This document shows positions 37,176 through 47,100 of a stretch of 64,000 nucleotides of DNA, piece after piece. Source of the DNA: Kitasatospora sp. MMS16-BH015 (GTDB lineage: Bacteria > Actinomycetota > Actinomycetes > Streptomycetales > Streptomycetaceae); contig NZ_CP025394.1 in the NCBI RefSeq assembly GCF_002943525.1, positions 2,294,001 through 2,358,000 on the forward strand, read 5' to 3'. Under the pieces are notes generated by a model, which saw only the letters and a list, made by a program, of their open reading frames with translations, was not told the origin of the DNA and searched no databases. Made by a program: the position numbers and the translations under genes. Numbering within the stretch: the stretch's first letter is position 1; the number at the start of each line of letters is the position of its first letter.

Positions 37176-39239
37176 ATGACATCCAATGCCCCCGCCCCGG
37201 CAAACGCGCGCCGAGACATCACGGCGGTGACGCGGCAAGACATCTTCGGGTACCTACGCGCGATGTCGAGGCCGTGGTGGGGAAAACTGGACGAAGTCAC
37301 GTTCCTGGAGGACCTCTACGACCTGGATCGACCGTCGCCAGAGAACGGCCGGCTCCCGACCGTCCGCGCGGAGATTCAGCAGCACCGGTTCAACAACTGC
37401 GACCTGCCCGATGACTGGATCTTCGACGACCCCAGGTTGGAACTCTCCCGTGGGCCGGACGAGGTACTGCTTGCCTTCCTGTCGCGGGTGGTTCATCCCG
37501 AGGTGGCGGCCGATGCAGCTGAGGCAGCAGGGCACGTCGAGGAGCTGAACCGGCTTCTGGCACCGGACGGGTGGAGCCTACGTCCCCTTGAGTTCATTTC
37601 CGGCCGCCCCGTGTACCACGCCATCCGTGTCACGCCGACGGGCCCGCTGGTCCCTCTGCCGCTCGGCGACGAGGACGCCAGCAAGCTCGACCTGGTCCTG
37701 GGTCAGACCTACAGCCTCCTGGACTGCGCTGGGGAGGAGGACGCACGCGATCTGCTACGCACCGCGGTCCTGACCCTGCGCCGTGACGGTGAGTTCTTCC
37801 ATCCCAGGCCAGGTGACGGCTGGACGGTGGACACGTACGAGGCGGTCCTGACGGTGGAGTATGAGCTCCTGCGCGCCTTCACCCAAGACACGAAGGATTT
37901 GATCTGGCGAACGTTGGAGACCGTGCTCGGCCAGCTCGGGCGCAACGATGTTCAGGACCTCGTAGTCGAAGGTGATCCCCGGCCGATGCCCAACATCCCG
38001 CCGGACTGGCGACTCCAGGCCGCCGCACCTGGCACCCGGATCGTTCGCGGTTTCCGCCTCCCCTTCAGCAACACCGAGTTCGATGTCACCCGAGAGGACT
38101 TCGCCGATCTGGAAATCCGCAGTTCGCAGGGCAGCGGCGGACTCCACTACCTCTACAACACCCGCGCACACCGAATGATCACCGAGTTCGTCCTCGACGA
38201 TCGACCCCAAGTGGCGACCCAGTGCAGTGTCACCATCATCAAGAAGGGTGACAGCTTCACGCCGAGGATCAAGCTCTGGAAGAAGGACAAGAAGAAGGCT
38301 AGTCAAACGCCCGTCGACCAGATGATTCCTGACTCTGAGGCCACCCGGGGGGTCAAGGCGCTCGTCGACGCAAGTGACGTTCATGAGAACTTCTGGAAGG
38401 TCATCAACTTCCTCCAGTCCTGCGCTGGCCTGAGCACACCCGGCGACCCCCTCCAACTGGTGGCCAGCAACGAAGCGCAGTTGGCTCAGTTGCTGACCGG
38501 TCAGGACCGGACGATGGTTCTCGGTGCGGTCAGGACCGCGATCGGCGGTGGTCTCACTGAGGAGGACATCCGGCTGATCAGCAACCGCAAGGATCAGCTC
38601 CAGAGGTTCGAGCGACTGCTTACCGATCCGGACTACTTCCAGCAGGCGGAGGCCACGGCACGGGGGGCGGAGGCGGTCTGGCAGGCCTTCTTCGAGGAAA
38701 ACCAGTGGATCTTCGGCTACGGCCTCAACCTCATCGCTTGCGAGTCCATCGACGACGGCAAGCTGGAACGCATCACCGCCGGCGCCAGCATTTTCGGCGG
38801 GGCTGGGAAGCGCATCGACGCCATTATGCGTTCCAAGGGGCTGATCAGCAGCATGCTCTTCTGCGAGATCAAGACCCACGAGACGGAGCTACTCGCCAGG
38901 ACCCCGTACCGCCCGGGCGTCTTCCAGGTCTCGAAGGAGCTGAGCGGCGGTGTAGCTCAGGTGCAGATGACCGCCAGTAAGGCCCAGCAGCTCGTCTCCC
39001 GTGAGTTCCTCGCCCGGATCTTCGAGGACGACGGCACCCCGGCCGGTATCGAACTGTCCACCACCCGGCCCCGGCAGGTCGTGGTGATCGGGAGCCTGCA
39101 GGAGTTCATCCAGAACGGAGCAGTGAACCCGGTGAAGCTCAGCTCCTTCGAGCTATACCGGACATCCATCCAGGACGTCGAGATCATCACGTTCGACGAG
39201 CTTTACCAGCGGGCGTGCTTCATCGTCGAGGACCGCTGA
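37176..39239 (+). CDS. AbiJ-NTD3 / Shedu nuclease fusion, predicted antiphage defence protein
   Basis: 687 residues. Residues about 15-150 match the AbiJ-NTD3 pattern (ITAVTRQDIFGYLR, GKLDEVTFLEDLYDL, QQHRFNNCDLPDDWIFDDPR, FLSRVVHPEV). The middle (about 180-480) is unassigned, with a strand-rich part and a Lys-rich linker. Residues about 495-687 form a Shedu (DUF4263) PD-(D/E)xK nuclease: FFEENQWIFGYGL, RIDAIMRSKG, the catalytic MLFCEIKTHET, then YRPGVFQVSKELSGGVAQVQ. Shedu proteins restrict phage by an effector nuclease. Codon GC is lower than in the core genes, which suggests transfer. A single-gene transcript. Confidence 0.82.
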   Translation: MTSNAPAPANARRDITAVTRQDIFGYLRAMSRPWWGKLDEVTFLEDLYDLDRPSPENGRLPTVRAEIQQHRFNNCDLPDDWIFDDPRLELSRGPDEVLLAFLSRVVHPEVAADAAEAAGHVEELNRLLAPDGWSLRPLEFISGRPVYHAIRVTPTGPLVPLPLGDEDASKLDLVLGQTYSLLDCAGEEDARDLLRTAVLTLRRDGEFFHPRPGDGWTVDTYEAVLTVEYELLRAFTQDTKDLIWRTLETVLGQLGRNDVQDLVVEGDPRPMPNIPPDWRLQAAAPGTRIVRGFRLPFSNTEFDVTREDFADLEIRSSQGSGGLHYLYNTRAHRMITEFVLDDRPQVATQCSVTIIKKGDSFTPRIKLWKKDKKKASQTPVDQMIPDSEATRGVKALVDASDVHENFWKVINFLQSCAGLSTPGDPLQLVASNEAQLAQLLTGQDRTMVLGAVRTAIGGGLTEEDIRLISNRKDQLQRFERLLTDPDYFQQAEATARGAEAVWQAFFEENQWIFGYGLNLIACESIDDGKLERITAGASIFGGAGKRIDAIMRSKGLISSMLFCEIKTHETELLARTPYRPGVFQVSKELSGGVAQVQMTASKAQQLVSREFLARIFEDDGTPAGIELSTTRPRQVVVIGSLQEFIQNGAVNPVKLSSFELYRTSIQDVEIITFDELYQRACFIVEDR

Positions 39240-39735
39240 CCCTGCGCCGCACAGTGTGGCGGCGCCGATCCTGTTGCCGTATCCAAGCCCGTGAGCGCGC
39301 CTGAGCACTCCCTCGCCGCGCCCATGTGATGGGTAACCCTCCCCATGACACCAGCTTTGGGAGTTTTCCTCGGCCGGGCCGCTGACCTGCAACAATGCGG
39401 CGTCATGGTCGCTGAACTGCGAAAATCACTCTCCGTGGATCTCACCGACGCCCATCATTTCTCAGCCTCATACAGGCGAAATCCGGGTGTTCCAAGCTGC
39501 ACGCGCCCCCTTCGGGAGCACCTCTCTAGCCTACCGATCCTCCCCGGCACCAGGCGGCCGTATCCCCCGGGCCGCCCACCCACACGCTCTGGTGCCCCAC
39601 ACCGTGACACATGACGGCGGTGCCGTCGTACGTGAGGGCTACGTAGCGGGCCGCTCGGCCGGATCAGCGGCGACTCGGGCCCCGGCCGGCGCCGGGCCCG
39701 GGTTCACGACTCTGGGGTCGCAGGCGGTGCGGCGT
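39240..39735. other. About 500 bp without supported genes
   Basis: It lies between the Shedu gene and the IS630 element. Short frames exist but none has a ribosome binding site with coding character. It contains two single copies of the repeat-module motif: CTGACCTGCAACAATG (about 39383) and CTGAACTGCGAAAATC (about 39413). Confidence 0.45.
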
Positions 39736-39751
39736 TACTGACTTCGGCTCG

Positions 39752-40390
39752 TCAGGGTGACGTTGGGGTGTCGAGGGTCAGGCCGGTGCCGGCTATGAAG
39801 CCGTCGAGGGTGTCGGGGCGGTACTGCAGGCGTTTGAGCCGGTTGCGGACGAGGGCTTCGAGTCGGTCGAGGGCCATGACGGCGAGGTTGGCGAGGCTGT
39901 GCTTGACGTGCGCCCAGACCCATTCGACGGGGTTGAGGTCGGGTGAGTAGGCGGGAAGCAGGAACACCGTCAGCCAGGCGCGCTCGGCGACCAGCTCGCG
40001 CATGGCGCGGGAGACATGGGTGTTCAGGCGGTCCCAGACCAGCACGATCGGCGCCTTGACGAGCTGGTGGACGCCATCGACCAAGGCGATGAAGTCACGC
40101 TCGCCCATGCTGCGGCGCATGCCCTTGCCCGCGCAGTGGGTGACCAGGCGGTGGCACAGCCGGGTGCGCGAGCCGGGCCGCATGGCGATCAGTCCCGCCA
40201 CGGACAGGCGCCCCGAGCGGCGCCCGCTGACGGTCACGACCGGCGTGCGGCCCCGTCGGCCCCAGGTGCGCCCTCGGGGCGGCCGGCGGGTGAAGCCTGC
40301 CTCGTCCTCGAAGCAGATGTAGCCCCCGCAGGCCGCCCGGACTCTTTTACCTCCGCCCAGGTCACCTCCTTCCACACGGTGACGGCCTGC
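39752..40390 (-). CDS. IS630 transposase C-terminal part (orfB, DDE_3)
   Basis: The frame carries ACGGYICFEDEAGFTRRPPR (first Asp region), VLVWDRLNTHVSRAMRELV (second Asp), and LPAYSPDLNPVEWVWAHVKH (Glu), the IS630 DDE set. In the intact element it would be reached by a -1 shift at AAAA (orfA GTA-AAA-GAG to orfB GGT-AAA-AGA, near 40350). The 5' part is now cut off by the IS256 insertion at 40390, so expression is unlikely. Confidence 0.85.
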   Translation of the reverse strand, partial: AGRHRVEGGDLGGGKRVRAACGGYICFEDEAGFTRRPPRGRTWGRRGRTPVVTVSGRRSGRLSVAGLIAMRPGSRTRLCHRLVTHCAGKGMRRSMGERDFIALVDGVHQLVKAPIVLVWDRLNTHVSRAMRELVAERAWLTVFLLPAYSPDLNPVEWVWAHVKHSLANLAVMALDRLEALVRNRLKRLQYRPDTLDGFIAGTGLTLDTPTSP

Positions 40391-41821
40391 GGTTGCGTCC
40401 AGAGAAGTGGTGTACGGGTTCCATCCGTTTCGGGGGTTTCGTCCCGGTAGTGGGTGTCGCCCGGGAACGTGAAACGGCCACCGGCTGATCCTTCGAGAAC
40501 GACCAAGCTCTTGAAGGAGATCTGCACGATGACCGCACGTGACAGTGTGCCCTTTGCTGCCCTGCTGGAGGAGAACCTCGCTTCGGCGAGTCCCGACTTG
40601 TTGCGGGCGATGGTGAAGACGTTCGCGGAGGCGATGATGTCCGCGGACGTGGACCGCGTCTGCGGCGGCGAGTACGGCCGCCCGGGCGAGGACCGGGTCA
40701 ACTCCCGCAACGGATACCGCAACCGGGACTGGGACACCCGTGTCGGCACGGTCGACCTGGCGATCCCGCGCGTCCGCTCGGGCTCGTACTTCCCGTCCTG
40801 GCTGCTGGAGCGCCGGCGCCGGGCCGAGCAGGCCCTGATCTCGGTGGTCGCGACCTGCTACCTGCTCGGGGTGTCGACCCGCCGGGTGGAGAAGCTTGCC
40901 GAGACCATGGGCGTCACCCAGCTGTCGAAGTCCCAGGTCAGCGAGATGGCCAAGCATCTGGACGAGCGGGTGGCCGAGTTCCGCAACCGCCCCCTCGACC
41001 AGGGCCCCTACACGTTCGTGTGGGTCGACGCGCTCACGCAGAAGGTCCGCGAGGGCGGCCGTGTGGTCAACGTGCACTGCCTGGTCGCGGTCGGCGTCAA
41101 CAACGAGGGACAGCGTGAGGTCCTCGGCCTGGACGTCGCCACCAGCGAGGACGGCGCCGGCTGGCTTGCCTTCCTGCGGTCGCTGGTCGCCCGCGGCCTG
41201 GGAGGTGTCCAGCTCGTCGTCTCCGACGCCCACGGCGGCCTGGTGGACGCGGTCGGTGCGACCCTGCCCGGGGCCGCGTGGCAGAGGTGCCGGACGCATT
41301 ACGCGCGAAATCTGCTCTCGCAGGTCCCGAAGTCGGCCCAGCCCTGGGTCGCGACCCTGCTGCGGACCGTCTTCGAACAGCCTGACGCGAAGGCCGTGCG
41401 TCAGCAGATGGCCTCCGTTATCGCCGCTCTCGACGAGCGATTCCCCAAGGCTGCGGAGCACTTGGAGCATGCCCGCGAGGACCTGCTGGCCTTCGCCGTG
41501 TTCCCGCGCACGGTCTGGAAGTCGATCTGGTCGAACAACCCGCAGGAACGGCTGAACAAGGAGATCCGGCGCCGCACCGACGTCGTCGGGATCTTCCCCG
41601 ACCGCGCCTCGATCGTCCGTCTGATCGGCGCGGTCCTGGCCGAGCAGAGCGACGAATGGGCCGAACAGCGCCGCTACATCGGCTCAGAGATCCTCGGCCG
41701 CTGCCGCCTCCACCCGATCGAGGGAGAAACCCCCGACGAGGCCGCCCCGACCGCACTCACCGCATAGCCTAAAGCCGGATCACCGAGTGGCCAGCGATAC
41801 ACCACCCCAGCGGACGTGACC
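40391..41821 (+). mobile_element. IS256-family insertion sequence, copy 1
   Basis: 1431 bp. The ends start GGTTGCGTCC and (reverse) GGTCACGTCC, with a shared GTGGTGTA further in. An 8-bp duplication CGGCCTGC (40383-40390 and 41822-41829) flanks it. It is inserted into orfA of the IS630 element. An identical copy in inverse orientation is at 58634-60064. Confidence 0.92.
40529..41767 (+). CDS. IS256-family transposase, copy 1
   Basis: 412 residues of the mutator/IS256 type. YGRPGEDRVNSRNGYRNRDW is the N-terminal signature; the DDE residues are in VWVDALTQKV, VVSDAHGGLVDAV and WSNNPQERLNKEIRRRTDV. ATG with GAAGGAG upstream. The translated product is identical to that of copy 2, which indicates recent transposition. 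Confidence 0.94.
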   Translation: MTARDSVPFAALLEENLASASPDLLRAMVKTFAEAMMSADVDRVCGGEYGRPGEDRVNSRNGYRNRDWDTRVGTVDLAIPRVRSGSYFPSWLLERRRRAEQALISVVATCYLLGVSTRRVEKLAETMGVTQLSKSQVSEMAKHLDERVAEFRNRPLDQGPYTFVWVDALTQKVREGGRVVNVHCLVAVGVNNEGQREVLGLDVATSEDGAGWLAFLRSLVARGLGGVQLVVSDAHGGLVDAVGATLPGAAWQRCRTHYARNLLSQVPKSAQPWVATLLRTVFEQPDAKAVRQQMASVIAALDERFPKAAEHLEHAREDLLAFAVFPRTVWKSIWSNNPQERLNKEIRRRTDVVGIFPDRASIVRLIGAVLAEQSDEWAEQRRYIGSEILGRCRLHPIEGETPDEAAPTALTA

Positions 41822-42269
41822 CGGCCTGCTCGTCGCGCTCGGCCACCCTGCGGGCGGGGACCTGCGGACTGAAGCCGAGCCGGTGCATCAGCCGCGTGGC
41901 GCCCGAGACGCTGTAGGAGACGTGGAACTTCCGCCCGATGAGCGTGACCACCCGTGAGGCCGTCCAGACCTGGTCCTCCACCCAGCCGTGTGCGGCCGGA
42001 CCCTCGTCCAGATACGCGGCGAGCTTCTCCAGACAGCGCGGCGACAGGCGGCACCGCGACCCAGCCGGGCCGCGCGATGCCAGCGCCTGCACGCCACCGT
42101 CGCGCCACAACTGGTGCCACTGGTAGGCCGACTTCGCACTCACCCGCAGACGCCGGGCCCCCTCCGCCGGCTTGACCTCCTGCTCGAACAACTCGGCAGC
42201 CTGCACCCGCACCGACTCCCGACGCAGCCGTCCCGCGGCGGTCAGCCCGCCCCCATCCGCATATCTCAC
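41822..42269 (-). pseudogene. IS630 transposase N-terminal part (orfA), interrupted
   Basis: GTG 42269 begins MRYADGGGLTAAGRLRRESV. VSAKSAYQWHQLWRDGGVQA is the HTH that binds the IS ends. The frame runs through VPARRVAERDEQA and is then cut by the IS256 element, whose 8-bp duplication lies at this point. Joining to the far side restores QAVTVWKEVTWAEVKESG, so the element was intact before insertion. Confidence 0.85.
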
Positions 42270-42396
42270 ACACCACCGGTACAGCTACCGCTCCAGGCTC
42301 ATCAGGCACTTTGCGCAGATTCACCCTGACGAGCCGAAGTCAGTAAATGGCCGTTGACAGTGGCCTCATTTCGCCCGTCGACAACACTCCATCACG

Positions 42397-42609
42397 AGGG
42401 CCGAGCTCTGCGCGCAGGTAGGGGAGGTAGCTCGTCCGCCGAGTGGGTCGCTCGGCAGCGGCTGAGCTCTGCGCGCAGGGGACGGACCTCGGCGCCCCGA
42501 ACATCGCCTGTTCGTACCGGGGCGGAGCCATGCGCGCAGGGAACGGACCGCATCGACCTGTACGTACTACCAACCTTCGACGGCGGAGTTTTGCACGCAG
42601 GGATGAACC
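42397..42609. CRISPR. Degenerate CRISPR-like array, four repeats with exact 61-bp period
   Basis: Repeat cores begin at 42403, 42464, 42525 and 42586: GAGCTCTGCGCGCAGG, GAGCTCTGCGCGCAGG, GAGCCATGCGCGCAGG and GAGTTTTGCACGCAGG. The second and third continue GRACGGACC, the fourth GATGAACC. GGC-type bases precede the cores. A repeat of about 29 bases plus a spacer of about 32 gives the period of type I-E arrays, and the fourth repeat has the GAGTT...GGGATnAACC outline of known type I-E repeats. The intervening sequences are unrelated to each other. No cas genes are in the window and the repeats differ, so this is a decayed or orphan array at best. It lies 52 bases from the IS630 end. Confidence 0.5.
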
Positions 42610-42727
42610 AGCCCAGCTTTTCCTGCTCCGACTTAAATCGGCACTTCGATGCAACCGGCTTCACAGCAAATGAGTCGCGGTCACAGACAGGTTCGCGATC
42701 GGAGCGTCCACCGAGCGGCTGGCGGGT

Positions 42728-43684
42728 TCACCTCGTCTGGTAGTAGACCCGGCGAGCGGAGCGGGTGCGGCGTAGCACGTTGGCCCGGTACAGGACCTGG
42801 AGATGGTAGGAGACGGTGCTCGGGCTGAGACCAAGCCGGGCGGCGACCTCGCCGGTGGTGCGTGGTTGGGCCAGCTCGGCGAGGACGGCCGCGCGGGAGC
42901 CACCGATGAGTTCGCCCAGGCCGGGGCTTGGTCCCTGGTCGTCAGGGGCGGCCGGGTAGACGAGGACAGCCGGTGACGATGCCGCCGCCGCGGGATAGAG
43001 AGCGAGCATGAGGCCGCGTGGGAAGGCCCCGGGGACGAGGACGAGGCCTGGGATGGTGAGGCGCTGTTCGTCCGCCCCGCCGTGCGCGACGCTGAGCGCG
43101 CCGTCTGAGAAGTCCAGTCGTCGGTGGAGCGAGGCGAGCATAGTGCCGAGGCCGTGCCGAGCGGTCACGTTGGCCCGCTCGGCGATGTCCCGCTCCAGGC
43201 GGGCCGACAGGTCCGCCCACCGGGGCCGCAGCGCGTGGGTCCAGAACGTGTCCACCTCGCGCGCGAGGTGGGTGACGAAGGCGTCTTCGCCGCGTTCCAG
43301 AGCTTGCAGTACCAGGCGTTGCGGTGAACGGGCCGGGGAGGCGGTCGGGGCGTGTCCGCCAAGGACTGTGGCCATCTCTGCCTGGACCTGCTCCGGTGGG
43401 GTGAGCGTTACCTGGTGCAACTCGCCGTCTGGCGACGGCCGGTACTCGGCCGGCCCAGGGGTGAGGAAGTCGGGCGTGTAGCCGTTGCGGGTGATCGCCA
43501 GCGAGGCGAGCAGCCTCAAGCGGCGCACCTCGATCACCTCTCGGGCCCGGTGCCGCCACTCCTGCGGTACGGCGTGGGGTCGTCGGCCGAGCATGAAGAG
43601 CAGGTTCATCGCTTGGAAAAGCGGCGAGAGAGCGAACCGTGTACTGGCTGCGGCGTCCGACGTCAGCTCAATCTTGATCATCAT
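42728..43684 (-). CDS. ArsR-type HTH regulator with N-terminal DUF5937-like region
   Basis: 318 residues. The N-terminal 240 residues start MIKIELTSDAAASTRFALSP, a pattern seen in streptomycete regulators of this kind (sensor region of unknown ligand). The C-terminal winged helix is SRAAVLAELAQPRTTGEVAA, RLGLSPSTVSYHLQVLYRAN, ending RRTRSARRVYYQTR. GGGGGAGGG lies directly before two consecutive ATGs; the second (43681) has the better spacing. No operator or target could be identified. Confidence 0.82.
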   Translation of the reverse strand: MMIKIELTSDAAASTRFALSPLFQAMNLLFMLGRRPHAVPQEWRHRAREVIEVRRLRLLASLAITRNGYTPDFLTPGPAEYRPSPDGELHQVTLTPPEQVQAEMATVLGGHAPTASPARSPQRLVLQALERGEDAFVTHLAREVDTFWTHALRPRWADLSARLERDIAERANVTARHGLGTMLASLHRRLDFSDGALSVAHGGADEQRLTIPGLVLVPGAFPRGLMLALYPAAAASSPAVLVYPAAPDDQGPSPGLGELIGGSRAAVLAELAQPRTTGEVAARLGLSPSTVSYHLQVLYRANVLRRTRSARRVYYQTR

Positions 43685-44155
43685 CCCTCCCCCAGGGTCC
43701 TCGTGATCATATTCGAGTCGGCTTGAACAGTTCAGGATCTCGGATGGTTCGCTGCGAGATCCGCGTCACCGCAGGGGGATCGGCCTCGTGCCGGAAGGGC
43801 CGGCTTCACGGTCTGAGGACGGCAGGTGCACCGCCATGTCCTCAGAGAGGGGGTGGGCAAGTGCCTACGGATGGCTGCTCGGGATGGGCGGGGGTGGCAG
43901 CCCATGTCCCGAGATCGCACACCACGATCCGCCCGAGATCAAGATCATCTTTGAAGTTTTTCGAATGCTTGGACGCTCGGCCTGTCGTCGGGTTGTCTGA
44001 TCCCATAGCCCCGCCGAAAGGAGAGTCGCGGCGGGATACGAGCCCCCGATACCCGGAGACGCGGTCTCGGGAGCCCGGCTTCGCGCCTCACTGCAATCCC
44101 CTGTTCCACGGTCGGGAGCACCGTGATATCGGACTTGTCATGAGAGGATTTAAAT
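43685..44155. other. 470-bp intergenic region upstream of the large secreted protein
   Basis: Lower in GC than the flanks. Frames here lack ribosome binding sites and family features. It must hold promoters of the ArsR-type regulator and of the secreted-protein gene; ends with GAGAGG before the TTG start. Confidence 0.45.
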
Positions 44156-47100
44156 TTGATACCGCGCAACCTGATTCAAGCCATTCGCCGCGTACTGGCA
44201 CCAGGTGTTCTGTTGGCAGTACTCCTTGCACCTGCGCTGGGTGGTGGCGGTCATGCCAGCGCCGCCACGCCGGTCTGCGACCCTTGGTTCCAGTACAACT
44301 TCTCACCTGTCTCCAGCAGCTGGGAGCTTCCCAATGACACTCATCTGGACAATTGGTCGGCCGTCAATCCCCAGGAGATAACGACCGAGGTCACCAAGAC
44401 TGAGACCAGGAAGTCGTCCGTCAGCTCGGAAATAAACGTCAGTCTCGATGCCCTGGTCGAGAAGGCCAGTGTTTCCCTCAAGGGGTCATACGAGGTCGAG
44501 GTCGGATCGACCGTGAAGGACATCGTAAAGAAAACGCTGGTGCCAGGCTCTCATATGTTCTATCGCGTGGGGCTGGTACGCGAGTCCGTCGATATCACCC
44601 AGACTCAGGGGCTGACGAACTGCAATACCCGTGTCACCTACGGACACGCCGAGCTGTACTACAAGACCCAGGTGCAGACGGATGTCCCCAGTCCCGCATA
44701 CTCCGCCTTGATGGCCGGCTTGGTGCCTTTCCCGGACGGCCACGGCGGAATCGCCGGTGGTGGTCTCGGAGGCCAATGGGCCGGACTCCGAAGCTACGGC
44801 CCAGGGAAGTCCGACGCACCCGGCCCTCAGGGCGGGCCGGTGGATCCGCAATCCCAACTGGTGACGTCGCTCGGCGGCCTCCCGGACGGCACCCAGCTGG
44901 TGACCAACGACACCCAGCGCATCTACAAGATCGTCGGTGGTGCCCCGGTGTGGCAGGCGACTTGTGCCGACGGCATCTGCCAGCCGGCGTCGCGTCCGAC
45001 CACCCAGGCCGTCATCGACAGCGGGCAGGCGGTCCCGCGTGACGGATCATCGGCGATCGACCAGCGCGGTCGGATATACCAGTTCGTCGGTGGCGCTCCC
45101 ATTTGGCAGGACACCTGTGCGGCCCCTCTGAGTTGCGGCAGTCCGGTCAAGGTGTCGGACTGGTCGATCGACGCGTTCGACCATATGAACCGCCAGCCGT
45201 CCGACGGCCACCTGGTCCAAGGCTGGGACGGGAACACGGGGCTTCCTGTTGCGGAGACAGTCGGCGGGGCGCTCGTACCGTTCGAGACTCCCCAGGAGGT
45301 CATAGACACCGGGTACGGCACCGACTGGCGGACCAAAGTCACGGCCCTGTCCTCCAAGAGCTACAACGCCATCGGATTCGTACCGGCCGACGGGACCCTC
45401 GTGCAAGGGGCCGGCGGCGCAGCCACGCCCGTGGCGGTCATGCTGGGCGGAGCCCGGATCAACGTGGCCAGTCCGCAAGAACTGCAGGACATCGGATACT
45501 CCGGCGACTGGGCTGGCCTGGTCAGGGCTGTCCCGACCCGCGCCTTCAACCTGATCCCTGCAGACGTCCCCCGGAACGGGACCCTCATCCAGGGTGCTGG
45601 GGGTTCGTCCACGCCGGTTGCTCAGATCGTCGACGGGCAGAGGGTGAACTTCGGTTCACCTCAGGACGTGATCGACGCCGGCTACGGCGCCGACTGGCCG
45701 TCCAAGGTGAAGGCCATGCCTTCACGGGCTTTCAGTCTCATCGCCGAACGTCAGACCACCACCCGGGGCCGTCTCTACGGGCAGCTCAGCCGCTACGTTG
45801 GGAAGGGGAGGCACCTGGTGATCACCGGCCAGGCCCCGGACGGTTACCGCTTGGAAGGGTCACTGGGCGAGCTCCTCCTCGCGCAGCAGCCCGGCACCCA
45901 CCCGCTCTACGACTGCCAGTACGGCGGCGGCCAGTTCACCTCCAGGCAGGCCGACTGCGAGGGCCAGCACGTCAACGGCCTGCTCGGCTGGCTCTACGAC
46001 AGCCCGCCCACGGCTGAGCAGACGCTCGCGGTCTACCGCTGCCTGGCCGCGGCCAACGGCGACCACTTCGACAGCACCGACCCCGCCTGCGAAGGCCAGA
46101 CCACCGAGGGGCTGCAGGGCTACACCCTCGCCTACGCCCACCTCGCCCGCTACGCCAAGGACGGCGGCGGCCACGTCGTCACCACCGCCGGCGTGCCGGA
46201 CGGCTACCACCTGGAGGCCACCCTCGGCCTGGTGAACCTGAACGCCGTACCCGGCACCGCCGCGCTCTACAACTGCCACTACAGCGGCGGCTACTTCAGC
46301 TCGCTCGACAGCGGGTGCGAGGGCTACACCAGGGTCAGCGGCAACGGCTACCTCTGGAAGACCGCCCCGGCCGGAGTGCCCACCGTCCCGGTCTACCGCT
46401 GCACCGTCACCGCCACCGGCGACCACTTCGACAGCAGCGACCCCGCCTGCGAGGGCCAGCACACCGAGTGGCTGTTCGGCTACGCCCGGGCGCCGTTCTA
46501 CAGCGGCGGCACCGGAAAGGCCGACCTCGTCTCGGCCGATGCCAACGGCGATCTGCGGCTGTTCGGCAACGCCGATGCCCTCGCCTTCAACTGGACCGGC
46601 CCGCAGGTGGTCAAGAACGTCCAGGCCGACCCGGCGCGGATCTTCTTCGCCGACCTGACCGGCAGCGGCCGCAAGGACCTGATCCTCGACAACCAGGACG
46701 GCACCCTCACCGCCTGGCCGAACACGGGCTCCGGCTGGGGCACCGCCCGCCAGATCGGATCCGGCTGGAACGACCCCGCCCGGATCCGCTTCGCCGACCT
46801 CAACGGCGACGGCAAGGCCGACCTCATCGCGGTCGGTGCCGACGGCAGCCTCCGCGCCTTCCGCAACATCGACGGCATCGACGGCACCTGGGCCGACGCC
46901 GTCGGATTCGGTGGCGGGTTCACCGACCCGGCCAGGGTGCTCTTCGCGGATCTGAACGGTGACGGCAAGGCCGAGGCCATCGCGGTCAACGCGGACGGCA
47001 CCCTCACCGCCTGGCCCAACTACGGCGTCATCGACGGCGGCTCCTGGGGCACCCCGCGCCAGATCGGCTCCGGCTGGAACGACCCCGCCCGGATCCGCTT

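Larger units (their letters stand above)
39738..42343 (-). mobile_element. IS630-family element interrupted by an IS256-family element
   Basis: The ends are perfect inverted repeats (CTGACTTCGGCTCGTCAGGG at 39738 and its complement ending at 42343), flanked by TA on both sides (39736-39737, 42344-42345), as expected for IS630. Without the insert and its 8-bp duplication the element would be 1167 bp. Confidence 0.9.

Noticed and set aside
39690..39730. Possible tRNA T-arm (GGGTTCACGACTC)
   Set aside because: No acceptor stem, D-arm or anticodon arm could be laid around it.
43723..44337. 204-codon plus-strand frame upstream of the secreted protein
   Set aside because: No ribosome binding site, no family features, and it runs into the signal-peptide region of the real gene in another frame.
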